Shown: positions 1-12,353 of the stretch, piece after piece
Layout of the letters: every line of letters begins with the position of its first letter
Numbering within the stretch: the stretch's first letter is position 1
From: Symbiodinium microadriaticum
Lineage: Eukaryota > Sar > Dinophyceae > Suessiales > Symbiodiniaceae
Reading direction: 5' to 3'
DNA length: 64,000 nucleotides
NCBI GenBank assembly: GCA_001939145.1
Contig: LSRX01000665.1
Span: 1 to 64,000, forward strand
Notes under the pieces: generated by a model
What the model was told of the DNA's origin: nothing
What the model saw: only the letters and a program-made list of their open reading frames with translations
Database searches by the model: none
Position numbers and translations under genes: made by a program

Positions 1-74
1 CTCTAAACCGCCCTAAACCAAGATAACCCTACTACCCACTTTAGGGCCCGGAGACTCATCACTGCAATTTACTT

Positions 75-109
75 AAACCATCCTTCGGGGAACCCCCGAA
101 GGATGGTTT
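75..109. repeat. perfect 16-bp hairpin with 3-base loop
   Basis: AAACCATCCTTCGGGG at 75-90 is followed by the loop AAC and then its exact reverse complement at 94-109. It lies directly before the first block of telomere-like repeats. No T-run follows it and no gene is adjacent, so a terminator role is not supported. Confidence 0.85.
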
Positions 110-114
110 GGAGT

Positions 115-310
115 TGCCCTAACCCCTAACCCCTAAACCCCTAAACCCTTAAACCCCTAAACCCCTAAACCCCTAAACCCTCTAACCCTCTAACCCTCTA
201 CCCCAAACCCTGAACCCTGAACCCTGATGAGCCCTGAACCCTAAACCCTAAACCCCTAAACCCCTAAACCCCTAAATTCCTAAACCCCTAAACCCCTAAA
301 CCCTAAACCC
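115..310 (+). repeat. interstitial telomere-like array, CCCTAAA orientation
   Basis: Repeated CCCTAAA, CCCCTAAA and CCCTGAA units with many one-base variants. The array is degenerate and is followed by unique DNA, so it is an interstitial array and not proof of a chromosome end. The same motif recurs throughout the window. Confidence 0.9.
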
Positions 311-3300
311 GTCATTTGGGGAACAACCCTTCATGCGTGGGGGGTCGGATGTCATCATAGCGTTGAGGCTGCACGGGCCGTTGGTGTATGGAGGGCTGAG
401 GCCTGTTCGAAGCTCAGCAAAACTTTTGCCTATTTGGAAGGGGGTGCAAGGGATATCAAAGGTTGAGGGTTGAGGGGTTCTGCAGAAACTCCCGAAAAGG
501 TTGTAGCTACCATGAATTTCCCTAAGGGCCTTTGGGTTCAGGCTTTTCTGTTTTGACAAGCTTTGACCATACATCGAAAACGATCTTCAGCTGCAAGCCT
601 TCACACTCAAAGAGAAACATGAAGCATGATGGTGTAGTATTGAGAAGATTGGAGATGAAGGGGCGCAAAGGTGACCAACATCGTGGCAACAATTGCTAGC
701 TTTTCCATGTGACTCGCCATTCTGAAGGGTAGACGCCCTGAACAGTGGTTTCCACTTGCTATTTCATTATTCGAGTAAAATACTGATAGTTCCGTGCAGA
801 TCAAGAAATAACCCTTGCCCCTAAACAGTAAGCCCTCACTCTTGTTGCTGCGTCGTGTGGCTAGGTATGGACGTGCTTTTTGTAGTTTTGGCTTCAGGGG
901 CGGTGGGCGAGTAGATGCAGAAAGTCCTGCACCGCTCAAGATCCACAAAAGACTGTGAGTCTTAGGCTATGGCATAAGAGGTATATAGTGGTGCAAGATT
1001 TCCTCCATCCAGCTGCCCTCCCCACCCCCTAAAGCGCGCACAAAGAATTATTAGCTCTTCTGGCTTTCAGCCGACACGAGCCATAAAACAATTCTGGACA
1101 GCCCGGCCCGGAGGTGCAATAACGAAGGTCTTCCGTGTGGGGTCCTTACATGGGGGAACCACAAATGGAGTTTCAGGATAGAGATAAGGACCCCCATCTT
1201 TTTATAATCCCTCACATGAGTATCCCCCAGAGAATTGCAGATCATGAGTTGCCGGCACGCACTTTCTTAGTACTCACCTCCCCCCCAATAACAACCGCCC
1301 CTAGTACTAACTATGCAGAACTATGAGCAGCTTGAAAGTTTCATGCCTGCTTGCGCTGTCTGGACCTGAAGTTAGTCTCCCCCCTCATAAATTCATCCTC
1401 GCATAGAGTTGTTGAATTCTTCTGGCAACAAACTCTTGGAGTTGGGATCTGTCTTGGCGTGTTAAACTGCTAGGCCGTCAGCCTGCGTTTCATTCTGAGC
1501 TTACAAAGTGGGGTCGCACAGTCATGCTTGAAGTTTAGAGGCCCGTTCAGGGTTCAGTGTCAAGCCGAGCTGGTAATTTATCTCGCCATGTCGCAGCCTC
1601 CTTTATGCCCAAGCTGCAAGTTACTTCCGGTATGATCACTAAGGCACTTCGATTACTGCAGATGCCCTAAGCCCTAAACCCTCTTGATCGCTTTTGGATG
1701 CTGTGGGAATTAGGAATTACATCGTCTCCACCTGTATGGGGCTATGGGTTTAGGGTTGGACCTTCTGAGGAACCAAGCGCTCCGAAGGGAATGGTTCGAA
1801 TCATGGAAACACCCTACACCCTAGATCTTTACTCCTAAACCCTAAGTCATTGAACCTCAACCCTAAACCGTAAATCTTGAACCCTAAACCCGTAAATCTT
1901 TAACCCTAAACCCGAAAACTTTAACCTCATACCCTAAACATTACATCTTCAACCCCAGACCCGCCCTACACCCTAAATCTTTAACAGAATGGAAACCTCG
2001 TAGCTCCCCCGGCCCAAACTTTTTGTGGCCACTTAAAGCTTCAAAAGCTACCTCCTTGAAAGAGGTAAACTCGAAGTCGCGGTGGACCATGTTCGTTGCG
2101 GAATAAAGAGAAGCATCTGCTTGGAATGATCGCTTCGTGCCGTTTCTGTGTGAAACCCTGAGGATCCGTGTCCATAAATAATGCCCTACATTGGGGCCTA
2201 AAGTCCTAAACCCCAAGCCGTGAACCCAGTATTAGCTACGTTGGGCTATCTGTATCCCTAGGGGAAGTTGTAGAGATCAGCAAGACTTCAGATCTGGGAG
2301 CCTGCCCCGATACAACATCCCAGCGTGGGAGAATAAGGGTTCCCTGGAAGGTCTGGCTCAAGTATGGATGATTTCGAGGCAGAGATACCCCCTAAGCCCT
2401 AAACTTCCTAGACCCTAAACCACAGTCAACCCCTGTCTGAGGATTGGATTGTACAGTCTCATAGATTTGTCTGGGGACTGCCGCAGCGCAACCCATTGAC
2501 ACTCTGAACCTCGTGAGTTTGGGCATGCTGTTACTCTCTTCTTTCGTACGAACAACATGGCCCTGGAGAGACTTCAACACCCCGAATCCTGTTGAAGAAT
2601 CTTCATACACCACCCACGCTACTTACATGGTTTTGATCCCAAACTCTGAACCCGGAAACCAATAGCCCTCAACCCTGAGCCAAGACTTGCACCCAGAAGC
2701 CCATCCTAAGCGGTTTCGGAGTCATGCAGCAGGTGCTTCTTCGAGACTAGCCTGCTAGCTTGGTGCTAGCCTTTGCCAAGCCTTTGTGTTGGGTCTTGAC
2801 TCGTTGTGCTGGCTTCTTGCCACATCCTTCAAGTAATGAGCCTTGCTTAGGGTTTAGCTGCAGCATCCGCAGAAATTACAGTCAATGCTGCCCTATAAGG
2901 GTCCCGGCTATGGATGCTTTCATGCAAACATAGTTTGACTGGAGAGTCATGTGGTATACATGCAGGAATCATGAGGCCTCATGGATACAGGGATTGCTGA
3001 ACGATTGCGAAATTATCCTGAGCCTACTAAGGGTTTCGCATAGTCTTGCAGCTACTCTTGTGCTACCCGAATATTACACACACCAACATAACAAGACTTG
3101 CACGGCATTCCAACCACGTGTAACATCCAAACCTACCATACCTGTTTTCTCTGCAGAACTGACGGATGGCTTTCGTCAATCTGTGCATTTCGGGCTTTGG
3201 GTTCCAGAAATTTGAGGTTTAGCGCCCTGTAACAGGGTTCGGGGTCATTTTAGCTTTCCAGCATCCTGCCCAGCGGCATGTATGCCGAGATGGGAAGTAT

Positions 3301-4200
3301 CTTGTTGACATTTAACTTCTTGCAGATGATGCTTGGCTATGCTCAATTCCTTCCTTATTAGCACAACAAAAAAGATGACCGACGACAAGCTGGAGTGTTG
3401 GTGGTTCTTATTACCCCAAGTAAAACACGAGAATTCGGACACGTCAACCAGCTTCCGAAGCTCACGAGCCTCCGAGGAAGAGCCACACATATTTGCTATT
3501 CTGAGGCACCAGAATTGAATAGCTGGCTGCCTTGCCGTCGACCGTGGTCCTGTGGTGTGAAGCAATATGGATAAACCTACACATGCTTCAGAATGACCGA
3601 AGCTGAAAAACGCTCAGACAGAAACGTCAGCGATCTTCCTTGGTGCCACACATGGCAACAGTATCTTCGTTATGACGAAACCTAGACTAGGTGAGAACTA
3701 GACAAGGTTCGGGTAGAAAAAGGTGGAACATCAAACCCCTTAAATAGTATAGTTCCACGTTATGACAAAATGAGGCTTTCCTTTTTCACTTCCAGCTGAG
3801 AAACCTTTTTCCTAGGACTGCTGCTAGGTGTCCTTAGTGTCTGGTCCTCAGCCCATGTACATGTTGCAGATTAAGCTTCTTCCTATGCAGCTTCAACACT
3901 TTTGTACTGTAACTCCTGCAAGGCAGCAATGTTTGACATTTTGTTGCCAGTATCCCAATATAACCACAATATAACCCCAGCTGAGATTTTCTGTCTGTCA
4001 CCTGCCGGAGCCGCGCTCTCTGCGTGTCACGCTCAGGGAGGAAAATGAGAAAAATTGGGGTCCACCTGTTTTGGGAAACTCCCCAAATTGTTTTCACAAC
4101 CGCCTGTGGGCACCTAAAACCAGAAGCGCCCTGCAATTCGTATCTTCGGCGTGCGTGTCGTCCTGTGCAGGAGTGCTTGTTGCATCCAAAGCATGCAAGG
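311..4200. other. no gene recognised; telomere-like patches
   Basis: Only short overlapping open frames without recognisable domains. Small CCCTAAA-like patches occur near 1660-1690, 1800-1985, 2390-2425 and 2640-2700. No RNA gene or transposon was recognised. Single exons of a dispersed gene could be missed here. Confidence 0.5.
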
Positions 4201-4227
4201 GTTTGGGCTTCAGGATTCGGGCTTAAG

Positions 4228-4285
4228 GTTTGGGGCCCTAAACCCTAAACCCCCAAACCCTAAACCCTGAACCCTAAGCCCTAAA
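4228..4285 (+). repeat. interstitial telomere-like patch
   Basis: Consecutive CCCTAAAC-type units, immediately upstream of a short inverted-repeat element. Confidence 0.8.
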
Positions 4286-4384
4286 AGGGCGGAAGGTGCA
4301 TCCAAAACCAGAGCCGCCTCACAGAACCCCAATGTGAAACAATACAATCGGCTTTCCGCAACACTAAACCCATCGAATCCTGAT

Positions 4385-4490
4385 ATGAGTCATAATCTAA
4401 AACTCTTTGTATCCCATAAAACAACCCACAACACTCCCCCATATAACCCCTTACATACTCCTCTTTAAGGAGTTTGGAGCATGGCTCAAA
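4385..4490. mobile_element. M2-type hairpin element (MITE-like)
   Basis: The left arm resembles ATGAGTCATAATCTAAAACTC. The right arm near 4469-4488 (GAGTTTGGAGCATGGCTCA) is its diverged inverse. The core contains CATATAACCCCTTA, shared with the copies at 33088 and 33909. It is short and non-coding, so any movement would need enzymes supplied from elsewhere. Confidence 0.55.
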
Positions 4491-4628
4491 AATTCTCACT
4501 GCTTATCTGGCGCAATAAAAGATCTGTTGCCTTGATTCTAGAAAGGATTTGAGCCCTAAAGCCTTCACCCTAAATGGGCAGCCAGAAGACTACAAATGTC
4601 AGCTGGTTTACTAAGGCCTCCGAAACGA

Positions 4629-4793
4629 CCGTGGACTTTTGTATGAGGCTGTCAAGAACCGCTTCAGGCATGTTGTTTTAAACGCTGAACACTTCAAAGG
4701 TTCTGATTAGATTTTCAACTGATCTTAGTATGTTCTTAACTGAACTTTAGCTGGATTTACATCGGCTGTACTTGGGTTTAAATGGATTTCAAT
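4629..4793 (+). repeat. 165-bp repeat, copy 1
   Basis: Nearly identical to 4923-5086, beginning CCGTGGACTTTTGTATGAGG and ending GGATTTCAAT. The copies differ by a few substitutions and one base deletion. Copy 1 runs directly into the single N at 4794. Confidence 0.9.
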
Positions 4794-4794
4794 N
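4794..4794. other. single-N junction
   Basis: A lone N separates copy 1 of the 165-bp repeat from a 126-bp segment that is also present at 7256-7381. The position at a repeat boundary suggests an assembly join. Confidence 0.8.
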
Positions 4795-4920
4795 CCAGGC
4801 CCCAAATTAAGTCCGTCATCCTCTGCTTGCTTGAGAAAAGCTGGAGCCTGGAGCAAATCTGCTGATCCAATTCTGGGATGGTCCTAGATTGGCTACTGCA
4901 ACAATCCCCAAGTCATGTAA
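4795..4920 (+). repeat. 126-bp dispersed repeat, copy 1
   Basis: Matches 7256-7381 with one difference seen (ATTGGCTA versus ATGGGCTA). No terminal inverted repeats are visible. It could be a recent duplication or an assembly duplicate. Confidence 0.9.
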
Positions 4921-4922
4921 AT

Positions 4923-5086
4923 CCGTGGACTTTTGTATGAGGCTGTCAAGAACCGCTTCAAGCATGTTGTTTTAAACGCTGAACACTTCAAAGGTTCTGA
5001 TTAGATTTCAACTGATCTTAGTATGTTCTTAACTGAACTTTAGCTGGAATTACATCGGCTGTACTTGGGTTTAAATGGATTTCAAT
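4923..5086 (+). repeat. 165-bp repeat, copy 2
   Basis: Second copy of 4629-4793. It continues into sequence (ATTGGTAACTC) that copy 1 lacks because copy 1 ends at the N. Confidence 0.9.
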
Positions 5087-5937
5087 TGGTAACTCAAACA
5101 CGATAACATGGCGATGCTGCCTTGAACCGATCTTACTTAGATGTTAACTGGATTAGGATCCAAGCAGATGTTACCTGACTTAGCTGAGTTTCAAATTCAT
5201 TTCAAAACAGAGCCTGCCCTATCTAGTTAAATGATTAAACAAATGTGGGGGGGGACATGAACCCTATTGCCTGGAGCTCTTTGCACTCGGCATCCGGACT
5301 GCAAGATAAACCCAATATCCGTAAACAAGGAGAATACTATCCCGGTATAACCCTTTTATCTGATTGTTTCCGTTTCATGTTAGAACGGATATAGGGACGA
5401 GTATACGGTGTGATACAGGGACAGCTAGAGGGATCCGCCATCTACTCCCCCTTCAGCACCAGTAAGTGACAAGGGTCTCGGCAAGATCTGAACTCGAAGG
5501 TCCATGATGCTGGTTCTTGCGCGATCCTTTACGAAACTCTGATTCTTCATTGCAATTGATTAAGCCTAAGACCACTCAAGGGTGCTCTAATGGTAACTTC
5601 AAACATGGAACCCCGAGAATCTGGTAGGAATATCCTGCGACATACCTACCAAGGCCGTTATGCTCCTGTTGTATTACTCCTACCATATTCCTGGAGCTCC
5701 CTGCTTCAAGAAACCATTATTAAGCCCCTTTAGACCAGAACCTCTGGATTCAACTCACGTGCTCCTCAACCATCATGTGGGATGCCAGGAAGAATGCTCG
5801 CCCAGGCCTTCACCAGGATCCGGGCTTGTTTATCAACATATGGCCTAATGATGGGCCTAATGCAATATAAGAACCCTGATCTGGAACGTGTGAAGCAGCG
5901 TGCCAAGAACAACGGAATATCAGTCGCCGTCAATGTC
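5087..5937. other. no gene recognised
   Basis: Unique-looking sequence with an 8-base G run near 5246 and no open frame with a recognisable domain. Confidence 0.45.
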
Positions 5938-6055
5938 CCCGTCGTCCTCTCTGTCATCCTCGTCGTCGTCCTCGTCTTCATCGTCGTCCTCATCGCTGTA
6001 CTCGTCGTCATACTCGTCGCGGTCGTCTTCCCTCGTCATCGTCCGTCATTGTCGT
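5938..6055 (+). repeat. TCG/TCC trinucleotide-rich tract
   Basis: Imperfect GTC/TCG/TCC triplets. All frames are open through low complexity, which explains the overlapping Ser-rich and Val-rich frames. Not treated as coding. Confidence 0.8.
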
Positions 6056-6269
6056 CTCCATCTCAACGGAAGTTCAATCTTGTTCCCGTACTGCTTCTGC
6101 TTCCGCTACACAATACAAAATGTTCTTCCTCCTGCTACTACTACTGCTGCTACTAAACCAAGCTTTGATTTGATTGAGGAGTTCTTGCTCAATGAACTAC
6201 AATTTAACATGGGACTTCTCAGAGTTTGAGCTCCTCCTGATTTTCTCTACATAAATGCTTCATCTGTAA

Positions 6270-6850
6270 GGATTCTACAGGGTACTCTATAAGGTATATT
6301 TAGGTGGTATTCTAGAAGGTATTCTGCAGGTATTTTATAGGCTATAGGTATTTAATGAGGTATGTGAGGTGTATAGGGGGTATTCTATGAAGCATCTGCA
6401 GGGTATTCTGTATGAAACTGTTTACCATATATAGAGGGGGCATGCTATAGAGTGATTTAAACTCTATGCTTCTACATTCCTGATTGCCGTCATCGAAATC
6501 CCGTGCTCAATAAGCTACAATTTACTTGTGGAAGTCTCAAATTCTTATCTATGGGGTGCTGTATAGGGTATTCATTCCGTAAGGAATTTATGCGGTATGC
6601 AGGGGGGTCATGTATACAGGGTCTCCTATAGGGTATTCTCCACAGCCTTCCAGAGGGTATTCTACCAGCTATTCTGAAGTGTATTCTACAGGTTATTCCA
6701 CAAGATATTGTAAACTGTATTCTACGGGTATGTATTGGGGGGGTATTCTATAAGTCTGTAAAGTATTATACAAGGTATGCTATACGGCAAATATAGTTGG
6801 TATCCTAGAAGGTACTCTGTAAGGTGTTCCAAGGCTATAGGATATTCAAT
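6270..6850 (+). repeat. degenerate GGTATTCTATAGG-type repeat field
   Basis: The phrase GGTATTCTA(T/C)AGG and variants (GGTATTCTAGAAGG, GGGTATTCTGTATG, GGTATTCTACCAG) recur roughly every 20-40 bases. Spacing is irregular and the repeat is strongly degenerate. No gene is seen. Confidence 0.6.
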
Positions 6851-6890
6851 CAGGGGTATAAGACTACTACGACTACGACTACGACTAGTG

Positions 6891-6898
6891 CTGCTACT

Positions 6899-6955
<57 letters not shown>

Positions 6956-6956
6956 A
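6891..6956 (+). repeat. (CTA)n microsatellite
   Basis: About 20 near-perfect CTA/TAC units. Both strands stay open, giving spurious poly-Thr and poly-Val frames. Confidence 0.95.
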
Positions 6957-7255
6957 TTACCAACCACCACTTCGGCGACTAAAAGGACTGCTACCACTGG
7001 GCATAAAAATACTGCTACTGCCATGCTACAGTTATTATTGATACTATTGAGGCAATGCCCTAATGCCCTACCGGGTTGTCACGGAACAGATCAGACTCCG
7101 TAAGACGGCGGGGCTTCTGCGGAAAACCTCCTCCTGCTCTTCGTACACCCGAAGCCCAATTGAGGGTTTCGCAAAATGCAAGTTGTGCTACCAATTGCAG
7201 GTGAAATCCCTTTGATTACTTGTGATTCAAGCTTGTTCGGTCAGGAACTCAAGCA

Positions 7256-7381
7256 CCAGGCCCCAAATTAAGTCCGTCATCCTCTGCTTGCTTGAGAAAA
7301 GCTGGAGCCTGGAGCAAATCTGCTGATCCAATTCTGGGATGGTCCTAGATGGGCTACTGCAACAATCCCCAAGTCATGTAA
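7256..7381 (+). repeat. 126-bp dispersed repeat, copy 2
   Basis: Second copy of 4795-4920, flanked by different sequence on both sides. Confidence 0.9.
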
Positions 7382-7839
7382 TTCTGTAGTTCTAGTAAAT
7401 ACCATAGTTATACACTTCATACCTGTCATATGTCTGACTCTTGCAGGGTGAGGGTAGTAGCCAAGGCCTAGGCCTTACAAAAACCGGGTGGGGTGCGCAA
7501 CCTTTTGATAGCCAAACAAATACTTCAAGCTCCTTGATGATTCGAAGTGGGCTCTACTCTAGCGAACTTCTGAAACATCTTTTCCGTGTGCTGGTGCCTC
7601 CGGCTCTTCTTGTTCCTGCAAAGTCGCAGTTTCCACGCATGATCCCTCTACATTTTGTAATAAGGATCCCAAGAGTTTTCTTCTCCTACACATCCCTTGG
7701 GGTCCCTACAATCACCCCCAAGTTTAAGAAACTCCCAAATGTCTTGCGTCGTCTGACTCACCCGCGTGCCTGCTGCTGAGGGGCCTGTTCAGTGCGATGA
7801 CCCCGGGCGAATCCTGACAGAATCGGTAGTTTCCACAAT

Positions 7840-7943
7840 ATAGGGGCCTGAAAAATTACCTATATTATTTGGGGGTTCCTCATCAGTTATACTTATAGCA
7901 TAATATACCCCAAAACCCTATTCTAATTATTAAGGCCCCTAAA
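7840..7943. mobile_element. M1 hairpin element (MITE-like)
   Basis: The left end TAGGGGCCTGAAAAATTA and right end TAATTATTAAGGCCCCTA are inverted copies. The core has TTTGGGGGTTCC and CCCCAAAACCCTATTC, as in other M1 copies. Length about 104 bp, non-coding. Confidence 0.8.
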
Positions 7944-8402
7944 TAACATGGGGGGGACCCAACAAAGATGCCTGTGTTTTTTTTACTAGGGTTGAATTCG
8001 AAGGTCTTTGGGTTTGGGGATGTGGTAGGCTCTACTAATAAGGGGACCATACTACAGACTCCTGAATATCATGATCCGTGATATGAGGGCTCCCCAAAGA
8101 GAGGGACTCTAAAATTTTGGAAGCCCTCAATTAGGGTACTCTTCCCATTCCCTTGGCAAGCGGTGATAAGACTCAAATAAGACTCAACGCATTGGATTCC
8201 CAGTGGGCAAGGATTGGTATGACAACCAGATATTTGCAAAGCCCATGGGTGATTCGGAGGGAGCGGATCAACAGGTTTCCTGGATCTTGTGGGGAGTTCC
8301 TATCCCTTCATGCACTACTAACCACCATCAAGAGAAAAAAAGAGGCGGGTTGATAGGCTTTCATTCCCCAAGCAGTTTACTGTAGGGGTCCAACCAAGCC
8401 GG
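7944..8402. other. no gene recognised
   Basis: Short frames only; no domain, repeat array or RNA gene recognised. Confidence 0.4.
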
Positions 8403-8760
8403 ATGCCTCGGCCGAGTCCGTGGAATCCTTGTCTCTGCTGGTCTCCCCCTTGTCCCCCAATCAATGGACTGCAAATTGTCTGTTTTTTCGAAAGTTCTGG
8501 CCTAGCCGGACGCTTCCCCGCCGGGTTCCTGCAATCCTTGTCTCTGCTTGCTCCCTTTGCCTTTCTTATGTGGGTGGCCTCGGACCGGGTTTATCGAATG
8601 CTTGTGTCCGATTGTCTCCCTTCATGTGGGTGGCTTTGGCCGCGTCTCTGGAAAGCTTGCCTCCACTTGTCTCCCTTTGTCTCACTCCATCTGCATGGGT
8701 GGTCTTTTCTTGTGTCCCTTCATGTGAGTGGCCCCAGCCGCTGGGCCCTTAACCCTGGCA
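8403..8760 (+). repeat. diverged tandem repeats
   Basis: Phrases such as TGTCTCCCTTCATGTGGGTGG, AATCCTTGTCTCTGCT and GCC(T)CGGCC recur at irregular spacing. Two overlapping frames of 110 and 151 codons cover it, but their composition follows the repeat, so no protein is called. Confidence 0.45.
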
Positions 8761-8998
8761 TCCTTCTTGACCTCCTATATACACTATATGTACCCGTACG
8801 GGTCCGTAGAATCACCCAAAAAAGCTTCAGAGCCCATAGTAGGGGCAACTACTTGTAACCTTAAAAAACTATTGACAAGGGGCTTTGGGGCATCATGCGC
8901 ACTGTCTAGGTCCTTGGCATCTCAGAGTTCAGTCAGAACATGGGCATGTGCAGAAGAATGCAAAGAGGGGCCATCCACATCAACCATGTGCCATCAGT

Positions 8999-9055
8999 AA
9001 CATAACATAATATAACATACAATACTATACTATAATATGCTATACTATACTATCA
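8999..9055 (+). repeat. ATACT/ATAAC simple repeat
   Basis: Runs of AACATA and ATACTATACTATA. Related AT motifs recur at 13740-13860. Confidence 0.8.
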
Positions 9056-10489
9056 TGGAAGTAAAGGGATCTTGGTGACCCGACCCCAAAATTAGGACCT
9101 TGTTACAGTCTATTATCTTTAGGATTGGTACCTCCTCCTCCTCCTTCTCCTGCTCGTCCTCCTCCTCATCGCAATACTAGTGCGTGCAGTAGAAGCACTA
9201 GCAACAGCAATGCCAGCATGTAAGAGCGGGGAATAAGCAATAGCAACAATACTAGGTAATCATAAGTAACAAACGATGAGCAATGGGTAATAAGTAATGA
9301 GCGCGAAGCAGAGTAGTACAGGTGATCAGAATACCAGTAAGGATGATAATTTATATTTCTGCTTCTTGCGCCAACTGTATCGAAAGTAAACGTTCTCCGA
9401 ATCCACACGAAAGCCTAAAGCCTGAGCGCTAAAGCTTTACCAGCGCACCCTAAGTGGCCTGATGCCCGCCGAACCCTAAGCTTTAACTAAACCCTTTTCC
9501 CCAAACCTGAAACTCGCACACCCTAAACCCTTAACCCCTTAAGTCCTTAAACCCCCAGACCCTACATTCTCTGCATCCCAACCTCCTTCAAGTCTTGCTT
9601 CAGAGATCTGGGAGGTATTGGAGTTGCGACGACTGGGAGGAGCTTCCTGTCTGAACCCAAGGGTCTTCGAGGGCTTAGAGTTTTGGGTTTTGGGGGAGTT
9701 TGGGGTTTAGGGGTTTAGGGCCTAGGGAAAACTTCAAGGCCTCGAGTTCAATCACTTGCGGATTGTAGACGGTGAGACTTTGTTTTCTCGGAGAGGTTGG
9801 GGGGGGGCTAATGGGACGTGGGCGATACGAGACCGACTGACCTGTTATGCCGCACTTGTCTCGTTCAGGTTACAGTTCCACCATCATCAGCATCATCATC
9901 GTCATCATTATCATCACCTGCACTGAGCCCTGGACATCTACAGTGTACTGCATGGTGGCTCATGCTGTGTTATCCACCTGAAGGAACCTTAACGAAGATA
10001 CTCTCCTAGTATCCCCCATAATAAGCCCCGCGATACTCCAAGCATGGGCCGTAGCCCAAAGTCCCTTAAAGGGGTTGATCTACAAGGGACTATATTTATA
10101 TAGGGGGGGGGGGGTTGTATAGGGTTATATAGATATTTGGTAAACCCACCCTTCCTGGACCAACCTCCGCCATGAAACGGATCTTGTCTGCATTTGTGTT
10201 GCTGCGAATTGATATCGAAAACCCTGTAAATACCGATAAATTCGGTGTTGGTTCTTATGGTCTTAAGCTCATATGAGTCGTAATACAGTCTCAAAAGACA
10301 TGTTACAACTTCGTGATTCTATTCCTCGTGCTATTACGTACTCCCCTGTTCTCTCTCAGCGTCCAGCAGTATTTTCAACATGCTTTCTTCTCAAGCCATA
10401 CACTCAGGTGGTCTCTTAGAGACTTCTATTCATCAGTCTCCATGCTCGCCATTCGTCGAGACGAAGATATTGTCAGTTTTAATGCTAGT
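9056..10489. other. no gene recognised; telomere-like patches
   Basis: Contains degenerate CCCTAAA patches at 9470-9560, TTTAGGG patches at 9675-9730 and a 10-base G run near 10107. Nothing else recognised. Confidence 0.45.
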
Positions 10490-11592
10490 GTTGGTTTCAA
10501 TGTAAATGCTAATCGCAGTGTTAGTATTAGTACCAATATTAGTATAAATACTAGCCTTACTATAAGTTGATAAATCACTAGCAATATTTGTCCAGTGTTC
10601 GTGTTAGTATTCGTACTGGTCTTATAGTCTTAGTCTTAGTATTAATATATGTATATTAGCATATTAGGATACTTACTATTTTCGCATGTTAGTATATTAG
10701 TATATTGGTATAGTTAGTATAGTATAGTGGTATAATGGTACATTGGTACATGAAAATACTGATTCTTTAGTACATCGTTGAGCGCATGTGGTGGTATTTC
10801 ATTTTCGTAAGACGTATATTCGTATACAGTAGTCAATGTAAGTGTTTATATCAGTATTAAAACCCTGTTAACATTGATATAAATATTCAGAATACGAAAT
10901 CAAAAGAGTATTACTATAGGCACGAAGGTTAATACTTCTTATATTAACAATAGTATTGGTATCAATATTTGTATGAGTATTTATATTGGTATTTATGTTA
11001 CGAGACATATGAATATCATTGTTGGTATTCGTAGGAGCACAATTGTTCCCAGTATCGACATTACTATGAATGTAAGTATTCGTGAGAGCATTTGTGTTGA
11101 ACAAATCAGTATTAGTACAATTGTCCATACCTTGTTTTCAAACTAATACTAGAGCTAAAACTAATGCTAATATGAATACGATTTTTTCTTCGTGGGAATA
11201 TTATTAATCTGAAATAAACCTTAAGCAGAACTAGTATTAATATGAATGTGTATATTAATACATTTGTATTATGCTTAATAAGAATATCAGTGTTAGTATT
11301 CATAGGAGTAGTACTTACCTTAATATACGTATTTGCGTTGATATAAGCACTAGTATGTATATTGGTGTGAATATTAACGGTGCTATTTATTATTGATATA
11401 ACTGTTAAGAGAAATAGTACTAGCGTCAGTATGTATATTGGTATTCATATTTCTGGTAATATGAATATGAGTAGTAGTATTCGTAGGAACACAAATATTC
11501 ACAGTATTAACATCACTATGTGTATAAGTATTCGTAAGAGTATTAGTGTGCATTTCAAAAATTAGTATTCGTGTAAGTATTAGAAATATTTG
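10490..11592. repeat. AT-rich degenerate GTATTAGTAT field
   Basis: Long stretch dominated by TATTAGTAT, TATTGGTAT, AATATTAGT and related words on both strands. Open frames here translate to Asn/Thr/Ile/Ser-only sequence and are not credible genes. It runs into the assembly gap. Confidence 0.75.
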
Positions 11593-12353
11593 NNNNNNNN
11601 NNNNNNNNNNNNNNNNNNNNNNNNNNNNNNNNNNNNNNNNNNNNNNNNNNNNNNNNNNNNNNNNNNNNNNNNNNNNNNNNNNNNNNNNNNNNNNNNNNNN
11701 NNNNNNNNNNNNNNNNNNNNNNNNNNNNNNNNNNNNNNNNNNNNNNNNNNNNNNNNNNNNNNNNNNNNNNNNNNNNNNNNNNNNNNNNNNNNNNNNNNNN
11801 NNNNNNNNNNNNNNNNNNNNNNNNNNNNNNNNNNNNNNNNNNNNNNNNNNNNNNNNNNNNNNNNNNNNNNNNNNNNNNNNNNNNNNNNNNNNNNNNNNNN
11901 NNNNNNNNNNNNNNNNNNNNNNNNNNNNNNNNNNNNNNNNNNNNNNNNNNNNNNNNNNNNNNNNNNNNNNNNNNNNNNNNNNNNNNNNNNNNNNNNNNNN
12001 NNNNNNNNNNNNNNNNNNNNNNNNNNNNNNNNNNNNNNNNNNNNNNNNNNNNNNNNNNNNNNNNNNNNNNNNNNNNNNNNNNNNNNNNNNNNNNNNNNNN
12101 NNNNNNNNNNNNNNNNNNNNNNNNNNNNNNNNNNNNNNNNNNNNNNNNNNNNNNNNNNNNNNNNNNNNNNNNNNNNNNNNNNNNNNNNNNNNNNNNNNNN
12201 NNNNNNNNNNNNNNNNNNNNNNNNNNNNNNNNNNNNNNNNNNNNNNNNNNNNNNNNNNNNNNNNNNNNNNNNNNNNNNNNNNNNNNNNNNNNNNNNNNNN
12301 NNNNNNNNNNNNNNNNNNNNNNNNNNNNNNNNNNNNNNNNNNNNNNNNNNNNN
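11593..12353. other. assembly gap (761 N)
   Basis: Unresolved bases. AT-rich repeats on the left and AATTCC repeats on the right probably caused the break. Confidence 1.

Noticed and set aside
115-310. True chromosome end at the left edge of the window
   Set aside because: Units are degenerate, both sides contain unique DNA, and equal patches occur throughout the window.
2340-2365. Resemblance to the 3' part of the dinoflagellate spliced leader (TGGCTCAAG)
   Set aside because: Only about nine bases agree; the remainder of the leader and a downstream gene are absent.
5782-7103. Val-, Ser- and Thr-rich frames
   Set aside because: They arise from TCG-type and (CTA)n microsatellites that are open on both strands.
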